A stretch of 5,291 bases of DNA from contig PLEQ01000009.1 of assembly GCA_003136475.1 (NCBI GenBank), forward strand, positions 3,847-9,137. The letters are read 5' to 3'. Positions 1 through 5,030 of the stretch are shown here, piece by piece. Every line of letters starts with the position of its first letter. Position 1 is the stretch's first letter. The notes under the pieces were generated by a model, which saw nothing but the letters and a program-made list of their open reading frames with translations, did no database searches and was not told the origin of the DNA. This DNA is from Deltaproteobacteria bacterium (lineage in GTDB: Bacteria; Bdellovibrionota_B; Oligoflexia; Oligoflexales; Bog-1112). Made by a program: the position numbers and the translations under genes.

Positions 1-69
1 ACAATGTTCTGCAAGCACTTTGTAATCATGCTTCTCGGAAGCTGACTCTAAAAGCATTGATATCAACAT
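1..69 (-). CDS. Divergent gene, 5' end only (23 codons, unknown product)
   Basis: On the minus strand an ATG at 69 opens a frame that stays open to the window edge. It is preceded by a textbook ribosome binding site, AAGGAG (81-76), with a 6-nt spacer. The visible N-terminus begins MLISMLLESASEKHDYKV and looks like an ordinary soluble helical start. There is no recognisable domain, signal peptide or motif in so short a piece. A second in-frame ATG four codons on (MLLES...) is possible, but the Shine-Dalgarno spacing favours the first. The gene is divergent from the signalling operon and shares its 440-bp intergenic region. The function cannot be inferred. Confidence rests on the strong ribosome binding site and the open frame. 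Confidence 0.6.
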   Translation of the reverse strand, partial: MLISMLLESASEKHDYKVLAEHC

Positions 70-203
70 TTTTGTCTCCTTCGCTCCGTTTCAGGCAGAC
101 GAATTCCATATTCCAATCAAAAAGAAAGGAAGGAATACTTGCTTGAACAAGCTCAGAAAAAGGCGACCTTGACTCTTCGAGGAGGAAAGTTTATAGGTGG
201 GCA

Positions 204-254
204 ATGCGCATCCCTGAGATTCGCTTGCTCACATCGCTTGATGAATTGCGCTAA
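204..254 (+). CDS. Possible 16-codon leader peptide ORF
   Basis: ATG at 204 opens a 16-codon frame, MRIPEIRLLTSLDELR, closed by TAA at 252-254. AGGTG (195-199) lies 4 nt upstream and could pair with the far 3' end of 16S rRNA; GGAGG at 181-185 is too distant. The last codons run through the left arm of the 14-bp inverted repeat and the stop codon lies in its loop, so translation would open that hairpin. This is the geometry of a leader peptide, but the ORF is so short that chance is a serious alternative. The frame stays open back to a TGA at 144-146 without an earlier ATG, GTG or TTG start, so it could equally be a decayed gene end. Confidence 0.2.
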   Translation: MRIPEIRLLTSLDELR

Positions 255-268
255 CAATTCATCAAGCG
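235..268. repeat. Perfect 14-bp inverted repeat, 6-nt loop
   Basis: The left arm CGCTTGATGAATTG (235-248) and right arm CAATTCATCAAGCG (255-268) are exact reverse complements around CGCTAA. A T-G wobble (234/269) can extend the stem by one pair. No T-run follows the right arm directly, so on its own it is not a classical terminator. The segment CTAACAATTCATCAAGCGG resembles the 5' half of integron attC sites, but no matching GTTRRRY half follows. Possible roles are a regulatory RNA stem that competes with the next hairpin, a protein-binding palindrome, or a relic of a mobile cassette. Confidence 0.8.
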
Positions 269-301
269 GGTGGGTCCCTTCAAAGCCTCTCGCTTTTTTT
301 T
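265..301 (+). terminator. Terminator-like hairpin with 8-T tail
   Basis: AGCGGGTGG (265-273) can pair with CCTCTCGCT (286-294), with one G-T wobble and one T-T mismatch around a 12-nt loop, and the stem runs into eight consecutive T (294-301). This fits a moderate rho-independent terminator for rightward transcription. No annotated rightward gene lies upstream in the window, so it would end a short leader or small RNA started between about 80 and 230. Its 5' foot (265-268) is shared with the right arm of the 14-bp repeat, so the two stems cannot form together. No folding energy was computed. Confidence 0.4.
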
Positions 302-362
302 AGTTTTCTTCACTTAGAGTACTAAGACCAAATTCAAAACTCTGATCTCAGCTCATCTCTAC

Positions 363-376
363 TAGATCTATATAAA
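363..376 (+). promoter_or_regulatory. TAGATCTATA box, possible -10 region of the operon
   Basis: The sequence TAGATCTATATAAA contains TATAAA (371-376), a reasonable -10 hexamer, but no good TTGACA-like -35 lies 16-18 nt upstream. The first ten bases, which include the palindrome TAGATCTA, recur exactly at 4930-4939 upstream of the downstream genes, again followed by A-rich sequence. The repetition in two upstream regions suggests a shared promoter or regulator site. Without more copies this is weak evidence. Confidence 0.2.
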
Positions 377-434
377 CTTCGCGCCGCCACAAATCAACGC
401 TAATTTGTCTTTTTTCGTCAATTCTTCTGGACAG

Positions 435-455
435 GCATGCCGAAAATCGGCATGC
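435..455. repeat. 9-bp inverted repeat (GCATGCCGA-AAA-TCGGCATGC), operator or leader hairpin
   Basis: The arms at 435-443 and 447-455 are perfect reverse complements around AAA, and a G-T wobble can add one pair. The same element can be read as two GGCATGC direct repeats (434-440 and 449-455) set 15 bp apart. It ends 54 nt before the start of the HTH gene and has no T-run after it, so it is not a terminator. A dyad of this size upstream of a gene for a Cro/C1-type protein suggests an autoregulatory operator; as RNA it would be a tight hairpin in the 5' leader. Confidence 0.6.
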
Positions 456-517
456 TACTTAATAATGTCGTCGAAATCTGGCTAAAGTCCTCAAATTTAA
501 TGGATTGCTATGGGTGA
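437..517 (+). CDS. Possible upstream ORF overlapping the HTH gene start
   Basis: ATG at 437 opens a 26-codon frame beginning MPKIGMLLNNVVEIW and ending at TGA 515-517, overlapping the HTH start codon at 510 in another frame. GGA (429-431) lies 5 nt upstream, a modest ribosome site. The start codon is buried in the 9-bp inverted repeat. The HTH gene itself has only a weak site (TGGA, 501-504), so translational coupling from this ORF is a possible explanation. It could easily be a chance ORF, and its peptide has no recognisable feature. Confidence 0.18.
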   Translation: MPKIGMLLNNVVEIWLKSSNLMDCYG

Positions 518-1028
518 TGAAAAAATCAAAACCAACTTGGAAAATACCTGGCATCTAACCTACCAACGTCGACTTTCAAATTACCTGCGCACCTTTCGTT
601 TTAGAAATAATATTTCCTCAAAAGGAATGGCAGTAAAGTTGGACTACGCTTCATCTCGCTATAGTCGATTAGAAAGCGAAAGTATTCCATTCGATCGTTT
701 TATAAGCTCCGTCGATTTCTTGAAGACCTTAGCAGACATCGAAGGCCTTTCTTTTTCTGAATTTGCAACAATGCTAGAGGGGTCTCAAGGTAAAGAGAAA
801 AATAAAAGTTCCAAATGGAAATCCAAGCTAGTCGACATATTTGAAAATATTGGATCTAAAACTATGCGGGGATTCCTGGCTGTTGCGAACACCGACAGTA
901 AACAGGAAAAGGAAGAACTTGAGCTGGCTATAGAGCTATACGTCCGTTTGAAGAATGGTAAGCTCTCTTCAGAGGCTTTCAAAAGCCTAGTAAGAATTAT
1001 GCAAGAACTGACAGGTAAAGGAAACTGA
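510..1028 (+). CDS. Cro/C1-type (XRE-like) helix-turn-helix protein
   Basis: A 172-residue predicted cytoplasmic DNA-binding protein. Residues about 21-90 fit the five-helix Cro/C1 fold: helix 1 at 21-33 (LSNYLRTFRFRNN), the turn with helix 2 at 36-44 and recognition helix 3 at 47-56 (ASSRYSRLES), then helices near 62-78 and 82-90. A basic linker (about 94-106, rich in K and S) leads to a second helical region (107-170) with a charged segment KQEKEELELAIEL that could mediate dimerisation or partner binding; I recognise no named domain there. The start is fixed by an in-frame TAA at 498-500, with ATG 510 the first start after it; its ribosome site is weak. It is the first gene of the operon, one nucleotide from the receiver gene. 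By inference it is the transcriptional output of the kinase-receiver pair or an autorepressor. The HTH assignment is by pattern only. Confidence 0.85.
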   Translation: MGDEKIKTNLENTWHLTYQRRLSNYLRTFRFRNNISSKGMAVKLDYASSRYSRLESESIPFDRFISSVDFLKTLADIEGLSFSEFATMLEGSQGKEKNKSSKWKSKLVDIFENIGSKTMRGFLAVANTDSKQEKEELELAIELYVRLKNGKLSSEAFKSLVRIMQELTGKGN

Positions 1029-1029
1029 T

Positions 1030-1434
1030 ATGGTGAAGAAGACGATAATCATGATCGATGACGATGACTATTTCCTTTCAAAATGGCAGCAGACTCTAGG
1101 CACTGAGATAGAACTAATAACTTACATCTCTCTCTCCGACTTTGAAGACGATCTAATCGACGGAAACCCAAAGGCAACCAGTTCAGAATGTATCATCGTC
1201 GATTTTGAATTTGGAAATACTAATGCCGGAAAGAGAGACTTTGCCAATTACATTAGAGATGAGCATAACTACCAAAAGCCGATTTTACTTTGTTCTCTAC
1301 ATGATAGCTTTGGCGAATACGACCAACTAATTCGTGAATCATTTGATTCAGTGATAGACAAAACTCCGCTTACTTGGGCCGAACTTTCAAAAATACTGAA
1401 GAGCTCTAAGGGACGAAATTCTAAGGAAAAATAA
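1030..1434 (+). CDS. Stand-alone receiver-domain response regulator
   Basis: A 134-residue protein consisting of one REC domain and a short basic tail (124-134). The receiver residues are in place: the acidic pair in IIMIDDDD (D10/D11), phospho-acceptor Asp58 in IIVDFEFG at the end of beta-3, Ser89 in LLCSLHD as the switch Ser/Thr, and Lys111 in VIDKTP at the end of beta-5. It should therefore accept a phosphoryl group, presumably from the kinase encoded two genes downstream. There is no DNA-binding, enzymatic or other output domain, so it resembles CheY-type single-domain regulators that act by protein contact. The region after Asp58 (GNTNAGKRDFANYIRDEH) matches the usual beta-3/alpha-3 turn. 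AAAGGA (1017-1022) lies 7 nt before ATG 1030. Its TAA overlaps the next ATG by one base, so it is likely translationally coupled to the synthetase. The REC assignment is firm; kinase partnership and target are inferred from context. Confidence 0.92.
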   Translation: MVKKTIIMIDDDDYFLSKWQQTLGTEIELITYISLSDFEDDLIDGNPKATSSECIIVDFEFGNTNAGKRDFANYIRDEHNYQKPILLCSLHDSFGEYDQLIRESFDSVIDKTPLTWAELSKILKSSKGRNSKEK

Positions 1435-2966
1435 TGTTTAAATCGTTTCTCGATGCAGTAGTTGAAGCTGTTAAAAATCATCCTGAAAAAGCTGCTTTCA
1501 TATATTTACCTGAGAGCAATGAACAAGAGATCTTAAGCTATAGCAAGTTTCTCCAGCTAGTTTTAGCATTCGCAAAGTACGCAAAGAAATTAACAGGAAA
1601 GGCAAACCCAACGATTTCTTTTGCTATGGACAACAGCCTAAACACTCAGGTGATATTATGGGGATCACAAGTAACGGGTTCTGCCAATCCAGTTAACCCA
1701 TTCCTTTCGGCAGCACAGATAGACGATATCATTTGTGCCTGCAATGCAGACGTTCTATTCCTAGATGAAAAGTACAAGGATAAGGGCAACCAAATAAATG
1801 GTGCTCCGGTCATAATCGTTGAGAGAGAATTTTCACGTATTCTCGAAGAATATATCGATTTTCCAGAGCAACTTGTCGGGGAGCCCAACAAAATAGCCGC
1901 TTACTTTCATACTGGAGGCACTACCGGACTACCTAAGATCGTGCCACTTTCGCACCAAAATTCCATTGCCAATAGTCTAATGATGAAAAAAGCACTCAAT
2001 TCAAATAGTGACGACGTCTTTCTTTGTGGACTACCTCTATTTCATGTCAACGCAATTCACATAACTAGTTTAGTGCCATTTTCAACCGGTAGCACGATAG
2101 TGTTGCCGGAGAGCGGCTTCAGAAATAAAGCTTTCTTTGCTAACTTTTGGAACGTCGTTGAAAGACATCGAGTTAGCTTATTCTCGTCAGTGCCCACCAT
2201 TTTGACTGATCTGCTTTCACTGCCAGTGACCGCAGGACAGGATTTGTCGAGCCTGCGCTACGCCATAGCAGGGGCTGCTCCACTCTCTATAGAGGTATTT
2301 AATAGATTTGAAAGAATGACGGGACTCAAAATTCTGGAAGGCTATGGTTTAACCGAGTCTACTTGTGCCGTTTGTTGCAATCCGATTTCCGGAGCTCGCA
2401 AGGTTGGGTCCGTTGGACTACCAACATGGGGATGTGATGTTCGAATTGCAAAGGTCAACAAAGAGCTTTGCCAGATAGTCAATGAATGTAGCACCGATGA
2501 AGTAGGTCATATTCTAATAAAGGGTCCTAACGTATTCTCTGGTTATCTGCGTCAAGAGGATAATGATGGCGTGTGGTTTGACGGGTGGTTCGATACTGGT
2601 GATTTGGGTTGTGTAGATGCGGACGGTTTTCTGTGGCTGACAGGCAGAAGCAAAGATATCATAATTCGTGGTGGTCATCATATTGACCCGAAAATCGTCG
2701 AAGAAGCTCTTTACAAGCACCCTGACGTTAAAATTGCAGCTTGTGTGGGAAGGCCTGATAAAAGACTTGGTGAAGTACCTGTTGGATTCGTTAGCCTCAA
2801 CGATGAATCTAATTTGACTGCACCCGAATTGAGGATCTTTCTAAAGAAAAGTGATTTGGAAAAAGCTTCGATTCCAGCAGAGATCGTCTTCATTAAACAG
2901 TTTCCGTTGACAGCTGTTGGAAAGATTTACAAACCTGAATTAAGAAAAATAGCATCGGAATCATAA
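1434..2966 (+). CDS. Acyl-CoA synthetase, AMP-forming (ANL superfamily)
   Basis: A 510-residue adenylate-forming ligase expected to convert a carboxylic acid, ATP and CoA into acyl-CoA, AMP and PPi via an acyl-adenylate. All core motifs are visible: phosphate-binding loop HTGGTTGLPK (159-168), LPLFHVN (200-206), GYGLTES (303-309), TGD (388-390), the hinge region GRSKDIIIRGG (404-414), and the catalytic lysine Lys497 in TAVGKIYKPELR. The large N-terminal and small C-terminal domains are both present. Segments such as WGSQVTGSANPVNPF, GYGLTEST and RGGHHIDP recall, from memory, the validated AMP-binding group PRK07529 of putative fatty-acyl-CoA synthetases, usually with GGHNIDP and a longer N-terminus (about 600 residues). 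Substrate is not determinable; a fatty or other hydrophobic acid is most likely. No signal peptide or membrane segment is evident. AAGGA (1423-1427) is 6 nt before the start, which overlaps the receiver stop (TAATG). Its place between receiver and kinase suggests a role in making, activating or removing the signal acid. Confidence 0.95.
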   Translation: MFKSFLDAVVEAVKNHPEKAAFIYLPESNEQEILSYSKFLQLVLAFAKYAKKLTGKANPTISFAMDNSLNTQVILWGSQVTGSANPVNPFLSAAQIDDIICACNADVLFLDEKYKDKGNQINGAPVIIVEREFSRILEEYIDFPEQLVGEPNKIAAYFHTGGTTGLPKIVPLSHQNSIANSLMMKKALNSNSDDVFLCGLPLFHVNAIHITSLVPFSTGSTIVLPESGFRNKAFFANFWNVVERHRVSLFSSVPTILTDLLSLPVTAGQDLSSLRYAIAGAAPLSIEVFNRFERMTGLKILEGYGLTESTCAVCCNPISGARKVGSVGLPTWGCDVRIAKVNKELCQIVNECSTDEVGHILIKGPNVFSGYLRQEDNDGVWFDGWFDTGDLGCVDADGFLWLTGRSKDIIIRGGHHIDPKIVEEALYKHPDVKIAACVGRPDKRLGEVPVGFVSLNDESNLTAPELRIFLKKSDLEKASIPAEIVFIKQFPLTAVGKIYKPELRKIASES

Positions 2967-2972
2967 TTTAAA

Positions 2973-4835
2973 ATGAAATTTTTAAAATTTTTCTTCTTTA
3001 TTTTATTGTTTTTCCAATCACACCATGCCTTTTCAGATTATTCTGAAAAGGTTGAATGCTCGTTTTTCAATTTTATCAGTAGTGATCTGGTTCAACCTAA
3101 AATAGTCATGCAGCGCACATTCGATAGCTTTAGTCCTTCCAGCAATAAAATTGCTGCTGGATACACTACTAAATATCTTTGGATCAAAGCTAATTGCACA
3201 AACAAAAGTGCCGAAAGAGTAGAAAATTTTTTCGAAATTGATTACCCTTTTCTCCATCTTTTGAATATCTTCTCCAGCGATATTCGAAAACCTGATTACT
3301 CCTACGGTAGAAAATTCAATACCAAGTCCATTCTTGCTTCTATTAAAAATAGATATCCACTGGCTCTTTTTAAATTCGCTCCACACGAGAGCAAAGACAT
3401 TTTCTTTCAAATTGCCAGTGCTGGACCTGTAATAGGTACAATTAACGTCTATGGCCACCAAGAGTACTTAGAGAAAGAGTCTGCTGGTGAACTCGGATTA
3501 GGCATATATTTTGGTCTCTTCTTGGCAAACATCATTCTAGTTATTTTTCTGATATTTACTTTCATCTTTTCTCGCCAGCGTTCCGACTTGATTATCTTCG
3601 TAATCTATCTTCTTTACGTCATAACTAATACTCTCTATCAATTTAGTTATGCAGGACTTTCAGGTGTTTTTCTTTGGCAACCAGAGTCGCAAATATCAGT
3701 CAGATCCGTAATCACTTTGTCTCCTATTTTGGTCATTTTTTTAAATGAATATAGTAGGAGATTCATCAATTGCGAATTGATAGCTCCTCGACTTAATATT
3801 TTTCTTGTTATGATTTCAGCTATAAATTTGATTCTTGTACCTCTTTGTTTTCTGGGTGATTTTTCGACTTTTTCGCAATTAATGTCGCAGTTTGCATTTT
3901 GTACATTCATTTTCTATTTTCTATTTAGTTTTTTTCTTGTCCTAAAAAGAACACCTAACTCTCTCTTGTATTTCTTAGGATGGTCATCGTTTCTTACTGG
4001 GACAGCAATTCTAATCCTAAGAAACTTCAACGTACTACCGTTTAATTTCTTCACAAAACATGCGCAGCAACTGGGGACTATTGTCGAAATGACATTTTTT
4101 TCAATCTCGCTGGTGAATAGAGCGAGGATAGGAAACCGAGAGCTAGTCAAAAGTTCGGCTGTTCTTCAAACAACAGCGGCAATTTCACACGAAATAAAAA
4201 GACCGTTCAAGGTTGTTCTATCTGAGATTAAAGGACTTCAAGTAAAGTATCCCAATTTAGCAAACGAACTGAGCGAAAGCACATTACCGGTCGTCAATTC
4301 TGCATTCGAACGTCTGAATAAACTTATTGGTGAGTATCGGCTCATAAGCGATCTAAAACCAAAACTGGCAAATGAACATGTGAAAATCCTGGACATTGCA
4401 AAAGACGCTGAACATGAAATTAAAGATTGTTTCCCTGATTTCTGTGGCCGCATCGATCTTGGTGGATTATCAACGACAGTCCTTGGTTCGAATTCAGCGT
4501 TTTTGAAAGTATTCGAGAATCTCTTTGAGAATGCAATTGAAGCAGCTGGTTTAAATACTAACATTTCATTCGTAGTCTCAAAAAGACTTTTTGGCGGAAT
4601 TCGTATTGAAATTCAGAACTCGGGATCAGTTATTCCACCGGAGATTCGCGATGAAATATTTAAGATTTACATAACAACTAAATCAGGTGGCCATGGCCTC
4701 GGGCTCACACTCTGCAAGAAACTGATAGCAGATTGCGGAGGAACAATATCGGTTTCCTCTGATGACAAAGAAAAGAATACAAGCTTTGTGATTTTAATAC
4801 CAAGGGCGCGAGTCCTTAAAGTAGAAGGTTCTTAG
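2973..4835 (+). CDS. 7TMR-DISM sensor histidine kinase
   Basis: A 620-residue membrane sensor kinase. Residues 1-21 form a signal peptide (MKFLKFFFFILLFF, likely cleaved after AFS). Residues about 25-165 form a periplasmic beta-rich domain like 7TMR-DISM extracellular domain 2 (YLWIKANCTNKS, IDYPFLHLLNIFSS). About 172-385 contain seven hydrophobic segments (near 174-198, 205-226, 243-258, 273-294, 304-325, 330-350, 364-384), the 7TM-DISM module. The kinase core follows: H-box SHEIKRPF with phospho-acceptor His406, N-box FENLFENAIEAA (Asn516/Asn520), G1 region QNSGSVIPPE (548-557), F-box EIFKIYITTK and G2 GGHGLGLTL (572-580). The G1 Asp is Asn549 and the second Gly is Val, as in NSG-type kinases. 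No receiver is attached, so the receiver two genes upstream is the likely partner. ATG 2973 has no good Shine-Dalgarno (only GGA 2957-2959), and the 6-nt gap implies coupling to the synthetase. It ends in tandem stops TAG-TAA. The ligand is unknown. Confidence 0.94.
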   Translation: MKFLKFFFFILLFFQSHHAFSDYSEKVECSFFNFISSDLVQPKIVMQRTFDSFSPSSNKIAAGYTTKYLWIKANCTNKSAERVENFFEIDYPFLHLLNIFSSDIRKPDYSYGRKFNTKSILASIKNRYPLALFKFAPHESKDIFFQIASAGPVIGTINVYGHQEYLEKESAGELGLGIYFGLFLANIILVIFLIFTFIFSRQRSDLIIFVIYLLYVITNTLYQFSYAGLSGVFLWQPESQISVRSVITLSPILVIFLNEYSRRFINCELIAPRLNIFLVMISAINLILVPLCFLGDFSTFSQLMSQFAFCTFIFYFLFSFFLVLKRTPNSLLYFLGWSSFLTGTAILILRNFNVLPFNFFTKHAQQLGTIVEMTFFSISLVNRARIGNRELVKSSAVLQTTAAISHEIKRPFKVVLSEIKGLQVKYPNLANELSESTLPVVNSAFERLNKLIGEYRLISDLKPKLANEHVKILDIAKDAEHEIKDCFPDFCGRIDLGGLSTTVLGSNSAFLKVFENLFENAIEAAGLNTNISFVVSKRLFGGIRIEIQNSGSVIPPEIRDEIFKIYITTKSGGHGLGLTLCKKLIADCGGTISVSSDDKEKNTSFVILIPRARVLKVEGS

Positions 4836-4863
4836 TAAGCGTGGCTATGCTCCACAACACTTA
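4836..4863 (+). terminator. Weak hairpin after the kinase gene
   Basis: Immediately after the kinase stop, TAAG (4836-4839) can pair with CTTA (4860-4863), and GTGG (4841-4844) with CCAC (4852-4855), around a CTATGCT loop and an unequal internal loop. No T-run follows. At best it is a weak or rho-dependent end, so read-through into the downstream genes is possible. I list it because it is the only terminator candidate after the operon. Confidence 0.2.
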
Positions 4864-4875
4864 CTTGGTACACTG

Positions 4876-4892
4876 TTTCATTAGTAATGAAA
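4876..4892. promoter_or_regulatory. 17-bp perfect dyad TTTCATTAGTAATGAAA, operator candidate
   Basis: TTTCATTA (4876-4883) and TAATGAAA (4885-4892) are exact reverse complements around a single G. A hairpin with a 1-nt loop is sterically unlikely, so the symmetry is better explained as a binding site for a dimeric regulator on DNA. It lies 155 bp before the TTG-started gene and 76 bp before the small ORF, in a suitable position for promoter control. Short AT-rich dyads also arise by chance. Confidence 0.35.
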
Positions 4893-4896
4893 ATGA

Positions 4897-4915
4897 GATT
4901 GGAGAGAAACCAATC
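4897..4915. repeat. Inverted repeat GATTGG-N7-CCAATC
   Basis: Six-base arms at 4897-4902 and 4910-4915 flank AGAGAAA. The repeat begins 5 bp after the 17-bp dyad and ends 15 bp before the TAGATCTATA copy (4930-4939). It could be a second operator half-site pair or a small RNA stem. No T-run follows it. Confidence 0.3.
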
Positions 4916-4929
4916 AAAAGTAAAAATCT

Positions 4930-4942
4930 TAGATCTATAAAA
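4930..4942 (+). promoter_or_regulatory. Second TAGATCTATA box, possible -10 region
   Basis: TAGATCTATAAAA repeats exactly the first ten bases of the box at 363-372. TATAAA (4936-4941) would make an acceptable -10, but no -35 hexamer is convincing at normal spacing. The A-rich end merges with the AAGGA site of the small ORF (4941-4945). If this were the -10, transcription would begin at or after that Shine-Dalgarno, which counts against a simple promoter reading. Confidence 0.15.
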
Positions 4943-4951
4943 GGACTTATT

Positions 4952-5020
4952 GTGAAAAAGACGAGCCCGTTTTGTGCTGCTAACACTCGACGAGCTCTAA
5001 CCAACCACCTACGGTACTAG
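4952..5020 (+). CDS. Small ORF, 22 codons, possible leader peptide
   Basis: GTG at 4952 is preceded by AAGGA (4941-4945) with an ideal 6-nt spacer and opens a 22-codon frame starting KKTSPFCAANTRRAL after the initiator, ending TAG at 5018-5020. The peptide is basic (two Lys, three Arg, one His) with one Cys, and has no recognised motif. The last two bases of its stop codon are the first two of the AGGAGG site (5019-5024) of the next gene, so translation ending here would deliver ribosomes to that start. The same frame is open from an ATG at 4847 (57 codons), but that ATG lacks a ribosome site. Either a leader or coupling peptide, or a small independent protein; chance remains possible. Confidence 0.4.
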   Translation: MKKTSPFCAANTRRALTNHLRY

Positions 5021-5024
5021 GAGG
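5019..5024 (+). promoter_or_regulatory. Strong Shine-Dalgarno AGGAGG for a TTG start
   Basis: AGGAGG sits 6 nt upstream of TTG 5031. It is the strongest ribosome binding site in the window and decides the start of the downstream gene. An in-frame TAA at 4998-5000 and the absence of any ATG or GTG in between leave TTG 5031 as the only candidate start. Confidence 0.75.
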
Positions 5025-5030
5025 CTAGCT

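Larger units (their letters stand above)
70..509. other. Divergent intergenic region, 440 bp
   Basis: This is the non-coding region between the minus-strand gene and the HTH gene. It contains the inverted repeats and terminator-like hairpin listed separately, a small GCTTG-AA-CAAGC palindrome (141-152), a direct repeat TCGCTTG (221-227 and 234-240) and a CTTAG-AGTA-CTAAG repeat (313-326). I found no long ORF, tRNA or recognisable rRNA-like segment. No pair of good sigma-70 -35/-10 hexamers with normal spacing stood out for either direction. The region is long for a simple divergent promoter, which leaves room for an untranslated leader or a small RNA. Confidence 0.6.

Noticed and set aside
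141..152. GCTTG-AA-CAAGC palindrome as a regulator site
   Set aside because: Five-base arms with a 2-nt centre are expected by chance at this scale, and no second copy or promoter context supports it.
249..400. A complete integron attC site and gene cassette
   Set aside because: Only one half resembles attC. The exact seven-base RYYYAAC consensus is not met (CGCTAAC), and no GTTRRRY partner follows.
3033..3461. 142-codon open frame on the minus strand inside the kinase gene
   Set aside because: It is antisense to a full-length kinase with a coherent domain order, and its product shows no motif.
4238..4564. 108-codon minus-strand open frame opposite the kinase H-box to N-box region
   Set aside because: The plus-strand frame encodes clear catalytic motifs here, so the reverse frame is a shadow without supporting evidence.
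4836..4863. A strong rho-independent terminator after the operon
   Set aside because: The stem is interrupted by an unequal internal loop and has no T-run, so it is listed only as a weak candidate.
4847..5020. 57-codon version of the small downstream ORF starting at ATG 4847
   Set aside because: No ribosome site precedes that ATG and it sits inside the post-kinase hairpin. The GTG at 4952 has a well-spaced AAGGA and is preferred.
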